Positions 12,070 to 21,073 of a stretch of 64,000 nucleotides of DNA are shown here, in pieces; positions within the stretch are counted from its first letter, which is position 1, and the number at the start of each line of letters is the position of its first letter. The notes below the pieces were generated by a model that saw nothing but the letters and a program-made list of their open reading frames with translations, made no database searches and was not told the origin of the DNA. The DNA lies in NCBI GenBank assembly GCA_964414815.1, contig CAYPXY010000005.1:1-64000 (forward strand). The letters are read 5' to 3'. The stretch is from Mariniblastus sp964414815 (GTDB lineage: Bacteria; Planctomycetota; Planctomycetia; Pirellulales; Pirellulaceae). The position numbers were made by a program, and so were the translations under genes.

Positions 12070-12159
12070 GTGGGTACTAAACGGACCGGAAAAGGTCGCC
12101 GTAAAATCGGCAGTAAAAAACGTCGTATGCGTGCCAAAATCCGACATCGCAAGAAATAA
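12070..12159 (+). CDS. Very small basic protein (29 aa), possible AURKAIP1/COX24 (bS22/mS38)-like ribosomal protein
   Basis: The frame GTG GGT ACT AAA ... TAA encodes a 29-residue peptide with 16 Lys or Arg; the C-terminal part is KIGSKKRRMRAKIRHRKK. An AGGAG ribosome-binding site lies at 12055-12059, ten bases before the GTG. The arrangement KKRRMRxKxRHRKK recalls the short bacterial AURKAIP1/COX24-type proteins that sit on the 30S subunit near the decoding site, and the extreme charge fits rRNA binding. The EamA gene starts 18 bp downstream, so the two may be cotranscribed. The family assignment is by pattern only; it could be another small ribosome-associated or nucleic-acid-binding peptide. 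Confidence 0.6.
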   Translation: MGTKRTGKGRRKIGSKKRRMRAKIRHRKK

Positions 12160-12177
12160 CTTTCAGGATAACACGGA

Positions 12178-13068
12178 ATGAGTTCCGTGAACCTATCACC
12201 CTCCCTTCGCACCGGGCGCTGGCTGATCGTGGTTTCGGCCGTACTCTGGAGTACAAGTGGATTCTTTGCCAAGGCACCGATCTTCACCGATTGGCCTGCG
12301 GATTCGCGTGGGCTAAGTCTGGCGTGCTGGCGCGCAGCATTTGCGGCATTGGCGTTGGTGTTTTTTGTTCGCCATGTGCAGTGGTCGTGGCGGCTGATTC
12401 CCATGGTCACGGTTTTTGCGGTGATGAATTGGGCGTATCTCCAAGCCTTGGTGCTGTGCGAGCCGACCCTCGCGATCTGGTTACAGTACTCCGCACCGGC
12501 TTGGGTGTTTCTGTTGAGTTGGCTGTTTTTCGGTGAGCTGCCGGTTCGCCGCGACTGGGTTCTGCTGGTGCTGGCCGGCTGCGGTGTGGGCTTGATCCTG
12601 TGGGCAGAGTGGAGCGGCAAATCGCCCGCCGGTGTTCGCTACGGTATCCTATCGGGACTGTCGTTTGCCCTGGTGATGCTGACGCTGAAATGGAATCGCG
12701 ATTTTGAATCGACCTGGCTGGTCTTTTTGAATAACGCCACCACGGCCGTTGTCCTGGCGCCGATTCTGTTCATCCATGATATCTGGCCGGTGGGTCAGCA
12801 GTGGTTCTATCTGGCGGCCTTCGGCGTCATGCAATTTGCGATCCCGTACTTTCTATTTGCAACCGCACTCCGGTCCGTTTCCAGCCACGAAGCCTCCGGC
12901 CTGGTTCTGCTCGAGCCGATCCTCGTTCCTGTATGGGTGTTCATCGCATGGCGAAACGATCCCGAATATCAGTTTCCGGCAGCAACGACGCTGATGGGAG
13001 CCGGACTGATTCTGGCGGGGCTGGCGATCCGATATTTCTGGAGGCCGGGGACAAAATTCAGGGACTAA
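12178..13068 (+). CDS. EamA/DMT-family transporter (RhaT-like)
   Basis: A 296-aa inner-membrane protein with ten hydrophobic segments arranged as two EamA repeats. The first begins at about residue 15 (WLIVVSAVLWSTSGFFAKAPI) and the second at about 150 (YGILSGLSFALVMLTLKW). The C-terminal VSSHEASGLVLLEPILVPVWVF is the typical end of the second repeat. Such proteins export or import small metabolites; the substrate cannot be read. It follows the 29-aa basic gene by 18 bp. It converges with the glycosyltransferase and the two coding ends overlap by 11 bp. Confidence 0.88.
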   Translation: MSSVNLSPSLRTGRWLIVVSAVLWSTSGFFAKAPIFTDWPADSRGLSLACWRAAFAALALVFFVRHVQWSWRLIPMVTVFAVMNWAYLQALVLCEPTLAIWLQYSAPAWVFLLSWLFFGELPVRRDWVLLVLAGCGVGLILWAEWSGKSPAGVRYGILSGLSFALVMLTLKWNRDFESTWLVFLNNATTAVVLAPILFIHDIWPVGQQWFYLAAFGVMQFAIPYFLFATALRSVSSHEASGLVLLEPILVPVWVFIAWRNDPEYQFPAATTLMGAGLILAGLAIRYFWRPGTKFRD

Positions 13069-14281
13069 AATTCTCCCGCACAAGATTGGCTCCCTGTTGA
13101 GAAATTCGGTCTGCCGATTCGGTCTGTTCGATCAGATATTTCGACCATCTCGCAAACTCGTCACGAGCGCCGAAGTTTACCCCCAATCCGGTCTGTAGAG
13201 GCTTGACCACATCCGAGGTTTCCGGCCCCAACACTGAAATGACCGGAATGCCCATCGCCATCGCGCTCAGCACATTGACGGGATTCGGTTGTCGCAAATG
13301 CGAGTGCCAGTAAATATCCAGCCCTTGAAACAGCGTCAGTGCATCGGCTGGCTCGCCGAGAAAGTGAACGTGTTCGGCGGCTTCCGTCAATTCGGCAAAT
13401 CGTCTCAATCGAGCATACTGTGGCCCACAGCCAAAAATGGCCAAATGAAAGTCATCACGAATCGTTGTCAGCAAATCCGTCGCCCAGATTAAATCCTTTA
13501 ATCGCGTTCGCGCGGTCAGAGCGGCAACCGTCCCCGCGACAATGGTGGAATCGGGCAGCCCTAGACGGTCTCGCAACACCTGCCGACTGGAGTCGCGCTG
13601 TTTCTCAGCACCCAATATCTCTCCCAGCTTTAATCGCGGTCGCGGTGGAACCCCCATTCGAAGACCATCACTCGGCGGCCCTAACTCGAATCCGGCCAAC
13701 TCCAACAGCGGCGAAACCTGATTGGGAACGATGTAGATCGGTTCGTCGACGCCGCACGAGACGAGGTGCTGTTTCAGAACTTCATGCGGCACTTCGATCC
13801 GGTCAAACCGAACACCGCGAATACGGCTCAGCCAAGGCCCCGGCATTTCTCCACGATTGGGCTTGGCGTCCTCGACATACACCGTCTCGATATTAGAACG
13901 AACGCTGCGTTTTAGCAGTGACAACGCCACCTGCAATTGCTGGGCCATGTTGTGACCGAGCGCGTAAATCGCGTCGGGTTTCAGGCCCGAAATCAAACAA
14001 GCCAATCCATAAACACCCCGCATTCCCGTACGCGACCAAGTGGCATCACCACTCGATGCGTCCAACTCAGGAGGAGCCGAGGTGGGACGACCTTCCTGAT
14101 TCCATTGCGAAGGGAGATAGCAGGCAACCTCCAACAGCCCCAGCCAATCCGTATCGCCGGGATGCCGAAAGACTGCGTGAACCTCCGCCGCCCCCTCGGT
14201 CAATTGCGGTATCCGTTGCGCCAACACCTGGCTTGGCCCCAGCTGAAAGGGAGATTCGGCAACGAACAGAACATGTATCAC
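13058..14281 (-). CDS. Glycosyltransferase, family 4 (group 1)
   Basis: A GT-B fold sugar transferase that uses a nucleotide-sugar donor. The N-terminal Rossmann start VIHVLFVAESPFQLGPSQV, a central strand PIYIVPNQV, and the C-terminal donor-binding half with GTVAALTARTRLKDLI, FGCGPQYARLRRFAE, HFLGEPADALTLFQGLDIYWHSHL and NPVNVLSAMAMGIPVIS match glycosyltransferases group 1. I place the start at the GTG at 14281 (407 aa), seven bases after the pyrE stop, because the family fold begins there; ATGs at 14311 and 14317 are in frame and would overlap pyrE. No good Shine-Dalgarno sequence decides it. It appears cotranscribed with pyrE. Acceptor unknown. Confidence 0.8.
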   Translation of the reverse strand: MIHVLFVAESPFQLGPSQVLAQRIPQLTEGAAEVHAVFRHPGDTDWLGLLEVACYLPSQWNQEGRPTSAPPELDASSGDATWSRTGMRGVYGLACLISGLKPDAIYALGHNMAQQLQVALSLLKRSVRSNIETVYVEDAKPNRGEMPGPWLSRIRGVRFDRIEVPHEVLKQHLVSCGVDEPIYIVPNQVSPLLELAGFELGPPSDGLRMGVPPRPRLKLGEILGAEKQRDSSRQVLRDRLGLPDSTIVAGTVAALTARTRLKDLIWATDLLTTIRDDFHLAIFGCGPQYARLRRFAELTEAAEHVHFLGEPADALTLFQGLDIYWHSHLRQPNPVNVLSAMAMGIPVISVLGPETSDVVKPLQTGLGVNFGARDEFARWSKYLIEQTESADRISQQGANLVRENFSP

Positions 14282-14288
14282 GGGAGAA

Positions 14289-14834
14289 TCACAAAGTTCC
14301 GACCAGCTCATTGACATGGAACAAGCTGAAAAACTCCACGCCCACATTGGCAAACACCGATCGCGAGTCTTCGCCGCGATCCACAATCGCAATCAGGCGA
14401 TCTACCACCAGCCCGACGTCGCGCGCGTATTCGATGGCTTTGAGCGAACTGCCGCCGGTGGTGATCACGTCTTCAACGAGCAAAGCCCGCTGTCCCGCAG
14501 AGACCGGCCCTTCGACTTGCTTGCCGGTGCCATGTTGTTTGGCTTCCTTGCGAACCATAAAGCCCTTGAGTGGAATCTCCCGCTGCCAGCCGCGGACAAT
14601 AACCGATGCCGTGATCGGATCGGCACCGATGGCCATGCCTCCCACACAATCGGGCAGGCTGTCTTGCACCGAGTCGAGAATCCCGTCGGCGATCAGGTTG
14701 GCGGCTTCTCCGTCAAGCGTCAATTTCCGGCAGTCCAGATAGTAAGAGGCTTTCTGGCCGGAAGCCAGCGTAAAATCGCCAAACTGAAGTGCTTCGGATC
14801 GAATCAGCTCAGCCAGTCTTGCTCGGTCGTACAT
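14289..14834 (-). CDS. pyrE: Orotate phosphoribosyltransferase
   Basis: This enzyme joins orotate to PRPP to make orotidine 5'-monophosphate in pyrimidine synthesis. The 181-aa length is close to the short bacterial form. The PRPP-binding motif LLVEDVITTGGSS is at about 118-130, the flexible catalytic loop KEAKQHGTGK at 97-106, and the substrate segment YYLDCRKLTL at 31-40. Start is the ATG at 14834. The glycosyltransferase follows at once. No other pyr gene is near. Confidence 0.95.
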   Translation of the reverse strand: MYDRARLAELIRSEALQFGDFTLASGQKASYYLDCRKLTLDGEAANLIADGILDSVQDSLPDCVGGMAIGADPITASVIVRGWQREIPLKGFMVRKEAKQHGTGKQVEGPVSAGQRALLVEDVITTGGSSLKAIEYARDVGLVVDRLIAIVDRGEDSRSVFANVGVEFFSLFHVNELVGTL

Positions 14835-14950
14835 GTTATGAAGGTCGTCTGTGGGTCAGGTTCGCAAATCAGGTTCACCAGTGCCAGAATTGAGAACACG
14901 GAGGTTTGAACCCATAGAACAATGTAGCGACCGAGTGCGATTCCGTTAAG

Positions 14951-15139
14951 GCGACCGGCAGGGAAAAACGCACCCTAGTGTAGGCGAGTCGCTCCGCGAC
15001 TCGCAACCGAGCATCTGGAAAACACAATCCTGCTTGGGCGTACCCTAGTGTAGGCGAGTCGCTCCGCGACTCGCAACTCAGCATCTGGGAAACATAATCC
15101 TACTTGGGTAAACTTCGCGGTAAACTTCGCCTAAGGCGG
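14951..15139. repeat. Two tandem copies of the CCTAGTGTAGGCGAGTC hairpin repeat (E1, E2)
   Basis: Two head-to-tail copies, at 14972-15038 and 15042-15114, each contain CCTAGTGTAGGCGAGTC, a 9-bp stem (GCGAGTCGC, loop TCC, GCGACTCGC), and the tail CTTGGG(TAAACTT). An upstream block CGACCGGCAGGGAAAAACG is also shared with the third copy at 20771-20880. The unit lies between pyrE and the SHD1 protein gene. A small hairpin CGCCTAAGGCG ends the region. Nothing else is seen in the 305-bp gap. Confidence 0.75.
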
Positions 15140-17185
15140 TTAGTTACCGTGCAAGGTGCCATCCGGGGTGCGAATGCCAGAATACCAGGACCTCCCGTTG
15201 GGATGTTCAACAATCCGCCCTGAAAGCTGGAGCGTATTCCAAAAATCTTCTTCGTTTCCCTTGTTACGATCGACCGCTTGCTGAACGGACTCATTTTGTT
15301 TCGTCATGACCATCATCGACAGTTGCTGCGAACTCCCCGCCGACCACACCACCTGGCCACCTTTGAGCAGTCGGACCGATTGTCCCACCAACCGCGAGGT
15401 TACTTTCTCAGTACCTCCCCGGATTCCATGGACACGATATTCTTCTTCCACGTTCTCGGCGGCATCGCTGGCCGAAAGGACGTATTGAGCATCTGCTTTG
15501 GAACCGATCACGACCCCACGATCCTCAAGCAACTCTGTCAATCGCTCGGTCGCCAATTCATTCAAGTGAGGATTAGCCGTCAGCTTGACTTCGAGCGCAA
15601 TCACATCACCTTGCTTGAAAAGCTCCAGGGGAGGCTTGCCACCCTTGAACGCCCGGCGTCGAATCTCGGTCAAATTGGGCTGATCCTTAAGATTCTTTTT
15701 CGCCCCCATAAAGGTGATGAGAAAAGAAGACCCTTCGCCGGGCCCCATTGCTCTGTCTGAGCTTACGTCCCAGAGAGACGAGCGGGGCGGTGTATGATGA
15801 CCTGCCACCGTTGCCAATAACACTCCCTTTGGAACGTCGATAAAATGTTCCATCGTGAAACATTTCGCCACCACGGTGTCTTCGTCGAGCCAACGGAATT
15901 CCGGGTTGGGGATGACGGACGGCACACCAAACTCATCGATGACTTCTCCACTGGCATCATAAACGCTAATCGTGCGATTCGAGGCAGACAGTGTTTTGCC
16001 GTGGCTTGGTTTGAAAGGTCCGGTTTCAGAACCGCTACTGGCAATGAAGGACTTTCCTGCCAGCAAATCCACTTCATAAGAATCTTTTTCGGTATGGACC
16101 TGGATGAATTTCGGATCCGAACCGCGCACCACGCTGGCCTTCGTCGTATCGACCGAATAGATTGCCTCGACCGGATTCAACCGGATGACCAGTAGTTGTT
16201 GCTCGTCCTGAATTGCCACGTGATTCCGATCGATAAACCAGGCGTCAATGGAATCTGAAGTCGGCAACGCTCGCCATGGGCTCATCTGCCAACTCCGCTG
16301 GAGTATCAACTTCTTTCCATCCATTTTCCACACTTGGAGCTTGGGTGTGCCTCCTCCAAAAGCCTTGTCAACGGTCAGCAAACGTTGTGCGTCGGAATCG
16401 ATGGCTTCCAGAACACAGTTCTCACGGGGCAAAAGGTATCTCTCTTTCAACTTTCCATTGCTGGTCAAAAACAATTCGACCCAAGTGACATGGTTGGGGC
16501 GTCCCGATGGATCCTCCGCGTCGTGATCCCGAAACTGATCCCGAAACTGCTCCCGCAACTCCGATTGAGAGCCCTCTCGCAAATTAAATGACCTGCCAAA
16601 GGGATCCGTCAACGTCACTCCCACCATCGAATTATCCGCGCTGACCGCAAAACTGGTATTCCGAACGTGTAACGAACCGGCTTTGGCAACGATGGACTTT
16701 ACTTTCGGTGGTTGGATAGCCCAGACCGATGGATCAATCGGCGAGCGAACATCGGTATCCAATGAAATCGGTTCAGCAATTCGAATGTCGACGACTCCTA
16801 TTTCGCCAGGTGCCGCCTCATCTGCATCTTCGAACGGATCGGGTTCCCCAGACGGGTTGCTCGACGCCATTTTTTCGCGTTCGCCTTTGACGTAGGCGTT
16901 GTCTTCCCGTGACAACTTGCTCAGATCCACCTGTACATTGCGTCCGTCGGTGGTCGAGATTTTGACCTTGGTTTCGGAAAACTCAACCAGACTGCCGGTG
17001 ACTGAAAACTTGCCATCGGCACTATTCCATTTGCGGGATGGAGCATCCTTGACCACCTGCCAGTCGGGGTCCTGGACTTCGCTCGTCCATGGATGGGACC
17101 GTTCAAACGGGCTGTTCGTCTCTGTACCGAAAACAGGTACACACACCAGAAACAACAGGCTTGCAGCAAAATGGAGACAACACAT
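15140..17185 (-). CDS. Secreted SHD1 (SLA1 homology domain 1) protein, paralogue 1 (681 aa)
   Basis: A signal peptide at residues 1-20 (MCCLHFAASLLFLVCVPVFG) is followed by a single SHD1 domain at about 50-95: RKWNSADGKFSVTGSLVEF, then VKISTTDGRNVQVDLSKLS. In eukaryotes SHD1 binds endocytic cargo motifs; in planctomycetes it occurs in many exported proteins of unknown role. Residues about 150-500 look like a beta-propeller-type region (blades such as YLLPRENCVLEAIDSDAQRL and LWDVSSDRA). The C-terminal 150 residues contain LNELATERLTELLEDRG, which resembles domains found after such propellers. Downstream paralogue of the gene at 17218, with a 32-bp gap, so probably one operon. Confidence 0.8.
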   Translation of the reverse strand: MCCLHFAASLLFLVCVPVFGTETNSPFERSHPWTSEVQDPDWQVVKDAPSRKWNSADGKFSVTGSLVEFSETKVKISTTDGRNVQVDLSKLSREDNAYVKGEREKMASSNPSGEPDPFEDADEAAPGEIGVVDIRIAEPISLDTDVRSPIDPSVWAIQPPKVKSIVAKAGSLHVRNTSFAVSADNSMVGVTLTDPFGRSFNLREGSQSELREQFRDQFRDHDAEDPSGRPNHVTWVELFLTSNGKLKERYLLPRENCVLEAIDSDAQRLLTVDKAFGGGTPKLQVWKMDGKKLILQRSWQMSPWRALPTSDSIDAWFIDRNHVAIQDEQQLLVIRLNPVEAIYSVDTTKASVVRGSDPKFIQVHTEKDSYEVDLLAGKSFIASSGSETGPFKPSHGKTLSASNRTISVYDASGEVIDEFGVPSVIPNPEFRWLDEDTVVAKCFTMEHFIDVPKGVLLATVAGHHTPPRSSLWDVSSDRAMGPGEGSSFLITFMGAKKNLKDQPNLTEIRRRAFKGGKPPLELFKQGDVIALEVKLTANPHLNELATERLTELLEDRGVVIGSKADAQYVLSASDAAENVEEEYRVHGIRGGTEKVTSRLVGQSVRLLKGGQVVWSAGSSQQLSMMVMTKQNESVQQAVDRNKGNEEDFWNTLQLSGRIVEHPNGRSWYSGIRTPDGTLHGN

Positions 17186-17217
17186 TTCTTACCTCTTTGG
17201 TCTTCGATGAAGTGATT

Positions 17218-19473
17218 TCATTTTCCGTTTCTTTTTTCTTCCAATTGTCCGTCCTGGTTTCGGATTGCAGTATACCAAGGGTTGCCATCGGGATGGGAGA
17301 CGATTCGCTTGGGCAGTTGCAACGAATTCCAGAACTCGTCCCCTTGAGGAGCTTGCCGGTCAACGGCCTGCTGGAAGGTCTCATCCTCTAGAACCAAAAT
17401 CTTGGTTCCGGGGCCACCCAAAGTGGCCTGGTAGTTCCAGACCACCTGGCTATCCATGTTCAGCTTCAGGGAATAGGTGAGAACCCGATATTTGATGATC
17501 GGTTCGCCCAGTCCCCGGGGACCGCCGATGCCAGGCGATAACTGAGGCCCGGACGAGGGCGTGGAGCTGGAACCTGGCGGAACATTCCCGGGAGGGGCAT
17601 TCCCGGAAGGGGCATTCCCCGAAGGGGCTGGCGAGGATTGACCGGGAAGTTCCGGCGGAGCTAACGCTGCTTGAGCTGCCGAAGCCCCACTCCCGCGACT
17701 TGCCGGAGCCTTCTCCGTAGTCGCTCCCGAGGAACCCGGGGCAACTCCAAATTGCTTCTGCAAAGCAGCCACGGACTGAAGCCCAAAGCGATTATGTTCT
17801 CTGATGTACGCCTTATCCGAAACCTCCAACACCGTCGGAGAGTCGGGTACAATTTCCACACCTCGGGCTTCCAGAAGTTCCGTCAATCGCTGCCGAGCAA
17901 GCTCAGTCCACTGCGGCTCATCCGCTAAATTGAGCTGCAGCGTCACACGATCGCCTGACTTGAACAACTCGACGCAGGATGCTTCATGGTGGGCAATGCG
18001 CCGGCGGATCGATTCCAGGTCAGGCTTTTCCAACTTGACACTTGAGGCTTCAACATATTTCGCCAGATAAATACTGTCGAAGAACTCTTGTTCATGCTCA
18101 TCTTCCACGATCCAGCCCGCACGAGCGGGGGGGGCACTGTTATCGAGGACTTCCGCCAGCAAAATCCCTCGGGAGACATCAATATAAACTTCGCGACGGT
18201 TCGCGATGGCAATCAACGTCTCGTGATCCAGCCATGTAAAGCTGGAATTGGATAGCCCTCTCGGGAGGTAGAACTCATCCATCAAATGATCCGCCGAGTC
18301 AAAGATTTGAAGGCCGCGGATGTCATTGCCATAACGAACCGTCTGACCCTGGCGGTGTTGGCCGCCCGAAGATTCTGTCCCTCGGACCACCCCCAGACAT
18401 TTCCCCGCCAGTAAATCGACTTCGAAAACGCCCGCCACGGTATGGATGCGAACGTGTTTCCGGTCGGCCGAAGACACCAAATGACCGTTGCCCGTTTCGA
18501 TAGAAAACTGTGGCTTGAGCGAATCAATCTCCCAGATCACTAGTCGGTCCGAGAACCGATGGGCCATGTGGTTCTCATCGATAAACCAGCCAGACGACTC
18601 CTGAAAAAAAGAATCTGGATCATCCGGTTGTCGAGCCAATCGCCAGCTCTTGTGAAGCTTCAGCTTGTTTCCCTCCGGTTTCCAAATCTGGCATTCGGAA
18701 CTCAAAAACCCCTTCTCATCCACCAGGATTCGCTTGTGGACCGGGTCGACATCGAGCAACTGAATATCGTTGCTCGATCTCATCTCATTCCTCCCCTGGG
18801 GCAGTGCGAACCGCCCCGTCTGTGCGCCTGTATCCGTCCGGTAGAACTCAATGATCGTCCTCTCACTATCCTTCCCGAAAAAATTGTCCAATACCCATGC
18901 CAGCGCCGAACCATCGGCGCTGTCGGCGCTACCTACATAACGGGTACGACCCGTAGTTTTCATCCGGAAACGACGTTTCGAGGGGGGCATCGCGTTCCAT
19001 ACACTCGGATCGAGCGACGACGGTGAGGTGACGTTGAGCAGAACGGGTTGGGCCGTCTTCCAATCGATTGTACTCGCTCCTGTCGACGACCTGTCGAACC
19101 CAAAGCCTTCCGACGAATCATTCGACCATTGACCTCCACTAATCCCAATTAAGGTCTGCACAACATACCGATTGTCGTTCCCCGACAGCTTGTTCAACTC
19201 GATTTGAACGGTGCGCCCCTCTTCCGTTTTGATTCGGATCGAGTTACCCGCATAAGCCACCAACGTGCCGGTCACCGAAAACTTGCCATCCGCACTGCTC
19301 CACGAACGCGATTCCGTTCCCTTCACGGTCTTCCAATCGGGGTCCTGGACTGCGCCTCCTTCGGTGATCACCGTTTCAGTATCAGTGCTCGGAGCACCTG
19401 CACTCGGCGCGATGGCGACTACGGACAAACTGCTGACAAACCAGACAGATAACAGAAAAGGGTGCCGAGACAT
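17218..19473 (-). CDS. Secreted SHD1 protein, paralogue 2 (751 aa)
   Basis: This has the same architecture as the following gene. It has a signal peptide (MSRHPFLLSVWFVSSLSVVAIAPSAGA, with processing near residue 27), the SHD1 domain at about 55-100 (SRSWSSADGKFSVTGTLVAY, GRTVQIELNKLSG), a propeller-like centre, and the C-terminal ELARQRLTELLEARG motif. It differs by a Pro/Gly/Ser/Asn linker around residues 585-645 (GNAPSGNAPPGNVPPGSS) encoded by a 15-bp-type tandem DNA repeat near 17575-17640. Both paralogues end with related sequence (SGRIVEHPNGRSWYSGIRTPDG versus PKRIVSHPDGNPWYTAIRNQDG). Function unknown; exported. Confidence 0.8.
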   Translation of the reverse strand: MSRHPFLLSVWFVSSLSVVAIAPSAGAPSTDTETVITEGGAVQDPDWKTVKGTESRSWSSADGKFSVTGTLVAYAGNSIRIKTEEGRTVQIELNKLSGNDNRYVVQTLIGISGGQWSNDSSEGFGFDRSSTGASTIDWKTAQPVLLNVTSPSSLDPSVWNAMPPSKRRFRMKTTGRTRYVGSADSADGSALAWVLDNFFGKDSERTIIEFYRTDTGAQTGRFALPQGRNEMRSSNDIQLLDVDPVHKRILVDEKGFLSSECQIWKPEGNKLKLHKSWRLARQPDDPDSFFQESSGWFIDENHMAHRFSDRLVIWEIDSLKPQFSIETGNGHLVSSADRKHVRIHTVAGVFEVDLLAGKCLGVVRGTESSGGQHRQGQTVRYGNDIRGLQIFDSADHLMDEFYLPRGLSNSSFTWLDHETLIAIANRREVYIDVSRGILLAEVLDNSAPPARAGWIVEDEHEQEFFDSIYLAKYVEASSVKLEKPDLESIRRRIAHHEASCVELFKSGDRVTLQLNLADEPQWTELARQRLTELLEARGVEIVPDSPTVLEVSDKAYIREHNRFGLQSVAALQKQFGVAPGSSGATTEKAPASRGSGASAAQAALAPPELPGQSSPAPSGNAPSGNAPPGNVPPGSSSTPSSGPQLSPGIGGPRGLGEPIIKYRVLTYSLKLNMDSQVVWNYQATLGGPGTKILVLEDETFQQAVDRQAPQGDEFWNSLQLPKRIVSHPDGNPWYTAIRNQDGQLEEKRNGK

Positions 19474-19512
19474 TGCGATTCAGACGGTGGGAGATTGGGG
19501 AAGTCCTTTCAA

Positions 19513-20733
19513 CTACTCAACTCGTCGGGCGAGTTCTTGATCGACTCCGACGTCGCAGTGAACCCAACCATGATCGCCCATCGCGATACATTCTGCAAGA
19601 AGTTTTTTCATCTTTTCGACAATTCCCGGACAGCGGTCACTCACATCATTGATATCCCACCGATCATCCGGCTTGGCAAATAATTCTGTTTTTCCCGATG
19701 CCGAACGCATCAGTTTCCAGGCATGAGTTTGAATCATTTCAAACTCGTCGTTGGTCATTGAGATCAGCTCGGACTCGCAGTCGGGCAGGATTCGATCCAC
19801 GCCGTTGAGCAGAGATTCTATTTGGGGTTCATCCTCCGACTGCCAGGCCGCCACTATCTCGGAAAGCATACGAATATCAACCAGCGAACCGCTGCGTCCG
19901 GTTCGTCGCGAGCGATATTCGGCCTGATTGGGAAACCTGGCCATCAGCGGCACATGAATGGCCTCGGAATAAAGCTGCTTCCCGATTCCAATCTGGCGAT
20001 GTTCGCCCAGCCCACAACCTCGACTGGCCGCCACCCACAGCAACGTCTCCCCATCCTGCGAGACCTGATCCAGTTGATCGAGAAAGACTCCCAAACAATC
20101 ATCGACCAGCATCACCTGGGCCAATGCCGCCTGCTGCCATCCCAGCAATTCATCCGGGTCAAGCTCGCGATCCAGCAGCTGATCCCGCACGTCAATCAGG
20201 TCCGGCGGGGAGGGGTCTTCCTCGCCCGTCAATCGCTCGCGCCACTCATAGGGCGCGTCCCATGCGCCCGCCAGGCCTCGCGAATGAACCCACACCAGTT
20301 GACCTTCCGCAAATTCGGACGACAACCAGGCCGTGACTTGCGCAAAGAACCAGGCTAGTTGCGTGGACGCTTCTTCGGCAGCCGCTTGATAAACTGTCAG
20401 CGGCTTGATGTAGAGTACACGCTCAAAAATCTCCTGGCCTTGACTGGCCACGACTTCGTCGTCCGTAATCAGTACGGACTCCGTTCCCGCCAAACTTAAA
20501 TCCTCAATCCAGGAACGAGGGATGTCGTCCGGCTCCGCGGGTGAATGAAACCAGAACCGCTCACAGGACGTCTCGAGGTCCAGATCGCTGGCCAGCGCGA
20601 AATCAAACAGCAATGATTGGGAAGCCAGATCGTTGAAATGGGTTGTCTCGATCGTCGTGTTGCCATACGGCCCAAGCATCGATGCGGGAAGACGGTCAAT
20701 GATCAGAACGACGGATGAATTTTTGGAAAACAT
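19513..20733 (-). CDS. Sulfatase / alkaline-phosphatase-superfamily-like protein lacking the formylglycine motif (406 aa)
   Basis: The first strand VVLIIDRLPASMLGPYGN and the later GCGLGEHRQIGIGKQLYSEAIHVPLMARFP are characteristic of the sulfatase fold, and LVWVHSRGLAGAWDAP resembles the middle of the family. However, the C/S-x-P-x-R nucleophile motif is absent, and only one Asp replaces the usual metal-binding DD pair in the first strand. It is therefore probably a non-catalytic or diverged member. No signal peptide is visible from the chosen ATG at 20733 (MFSKNSSVVLI). The frame is open further upstream only because it runs through a repeat element. It follows no obvious operon partner. Confidence 0.65.
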   Translation of the reverse strand: MFSKNSSVVLIIDRLPASMLGPYGNTTIETTHFNDLASQSLLFDFALASDLDLETSCERFWFHSPAEPDDIPRSWIEDLSLAGTESVLITDDEVVASQGQEIFERVLYIKPLTVYQAAAEEASTQLAWFFAQVTAWLSSEFAEGQLVWVHSRGLAGAWDAPYEWRERLTGEEDPSPPDLIDVRDQLLDRELDPDELLGWQQAALAQVMLVDDCLGVFLDQLDQVSQDGETLLWVAASRGCGLGEHRQIGIGKQLYSEAIHVPLMARFPNQAEYRSRRTGRSGSLVDIRMLSEIVAAWQSEDEPQIESLLNGVDRILPDCESELISMTNDEFEMIQTHAWKLMRSASGKTELFAKPDDRWDINDVSDRCPGIVEKMKKLLAECIAMGDHGWVHCDVGVDQELARRVE

Positions 20734-20770
20734 ATAATGCTCAACGGAGTCGATTCCGTTGATCGAAGGA

Positions 20771-20880
20771 GGCCGGCAGATAAAAACGAACCCTAGTGTA
20801 GGCGAGTCTCTCCGAGACTCGCAACTCAGTGTCTGGGAAACACAATACTGCTTGGGTAAACTTTTACCTGCCGGTTGGCT
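20771..20880. repeat. CCTAGTGTAGGCGAGTC hairpin repeat, copy E3
   Basis: The third copy of the family at 14951-15139. Its hairpin is GCGAGTCTC, loop TCC, GAGACTCGC: compared with E1 and E2 a G-C pair became T-A, so the stem is conserved while the sequence changed. The outer blocks GGCCGGCAG and CTGCCGGTT form a further inverted repeat around the unit. It lies 40-150 bp upstream of the sulfatase-like gene start. Confidence 0.75.
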
Positions 20881-21073
20881 AAGGGATGTGACCTTGTCGT
20901 CCCGGACGGGACGAAGGCGCGACACAAAAGGACAGGCATTTGTCCAGCCGACAACGCCAGCGACTGTGAAGTGTGTGGCTATTTACACAAATAGCAAGCG
21001 GCCTGCAATGAGCTGATCATACCTTCAAGCAACCAGGATTGGGCCATGTCGACGCGAGTGCGCGAGGAGTCAA

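Noticed and set aside
14282..14392. Longer N-terminus for the glycosyltransferase
   Set aside because: The extra residues are an out-of-frame translation of the pyrE end and carry no fold; the family starts at VIHVLFVAES.
20734..20925. N-terminal extension of the sulfatase-like protein
   Set aside because: The additional codons are read through the E3 hairpin repeat; the fold begins at the ATG at 20733.
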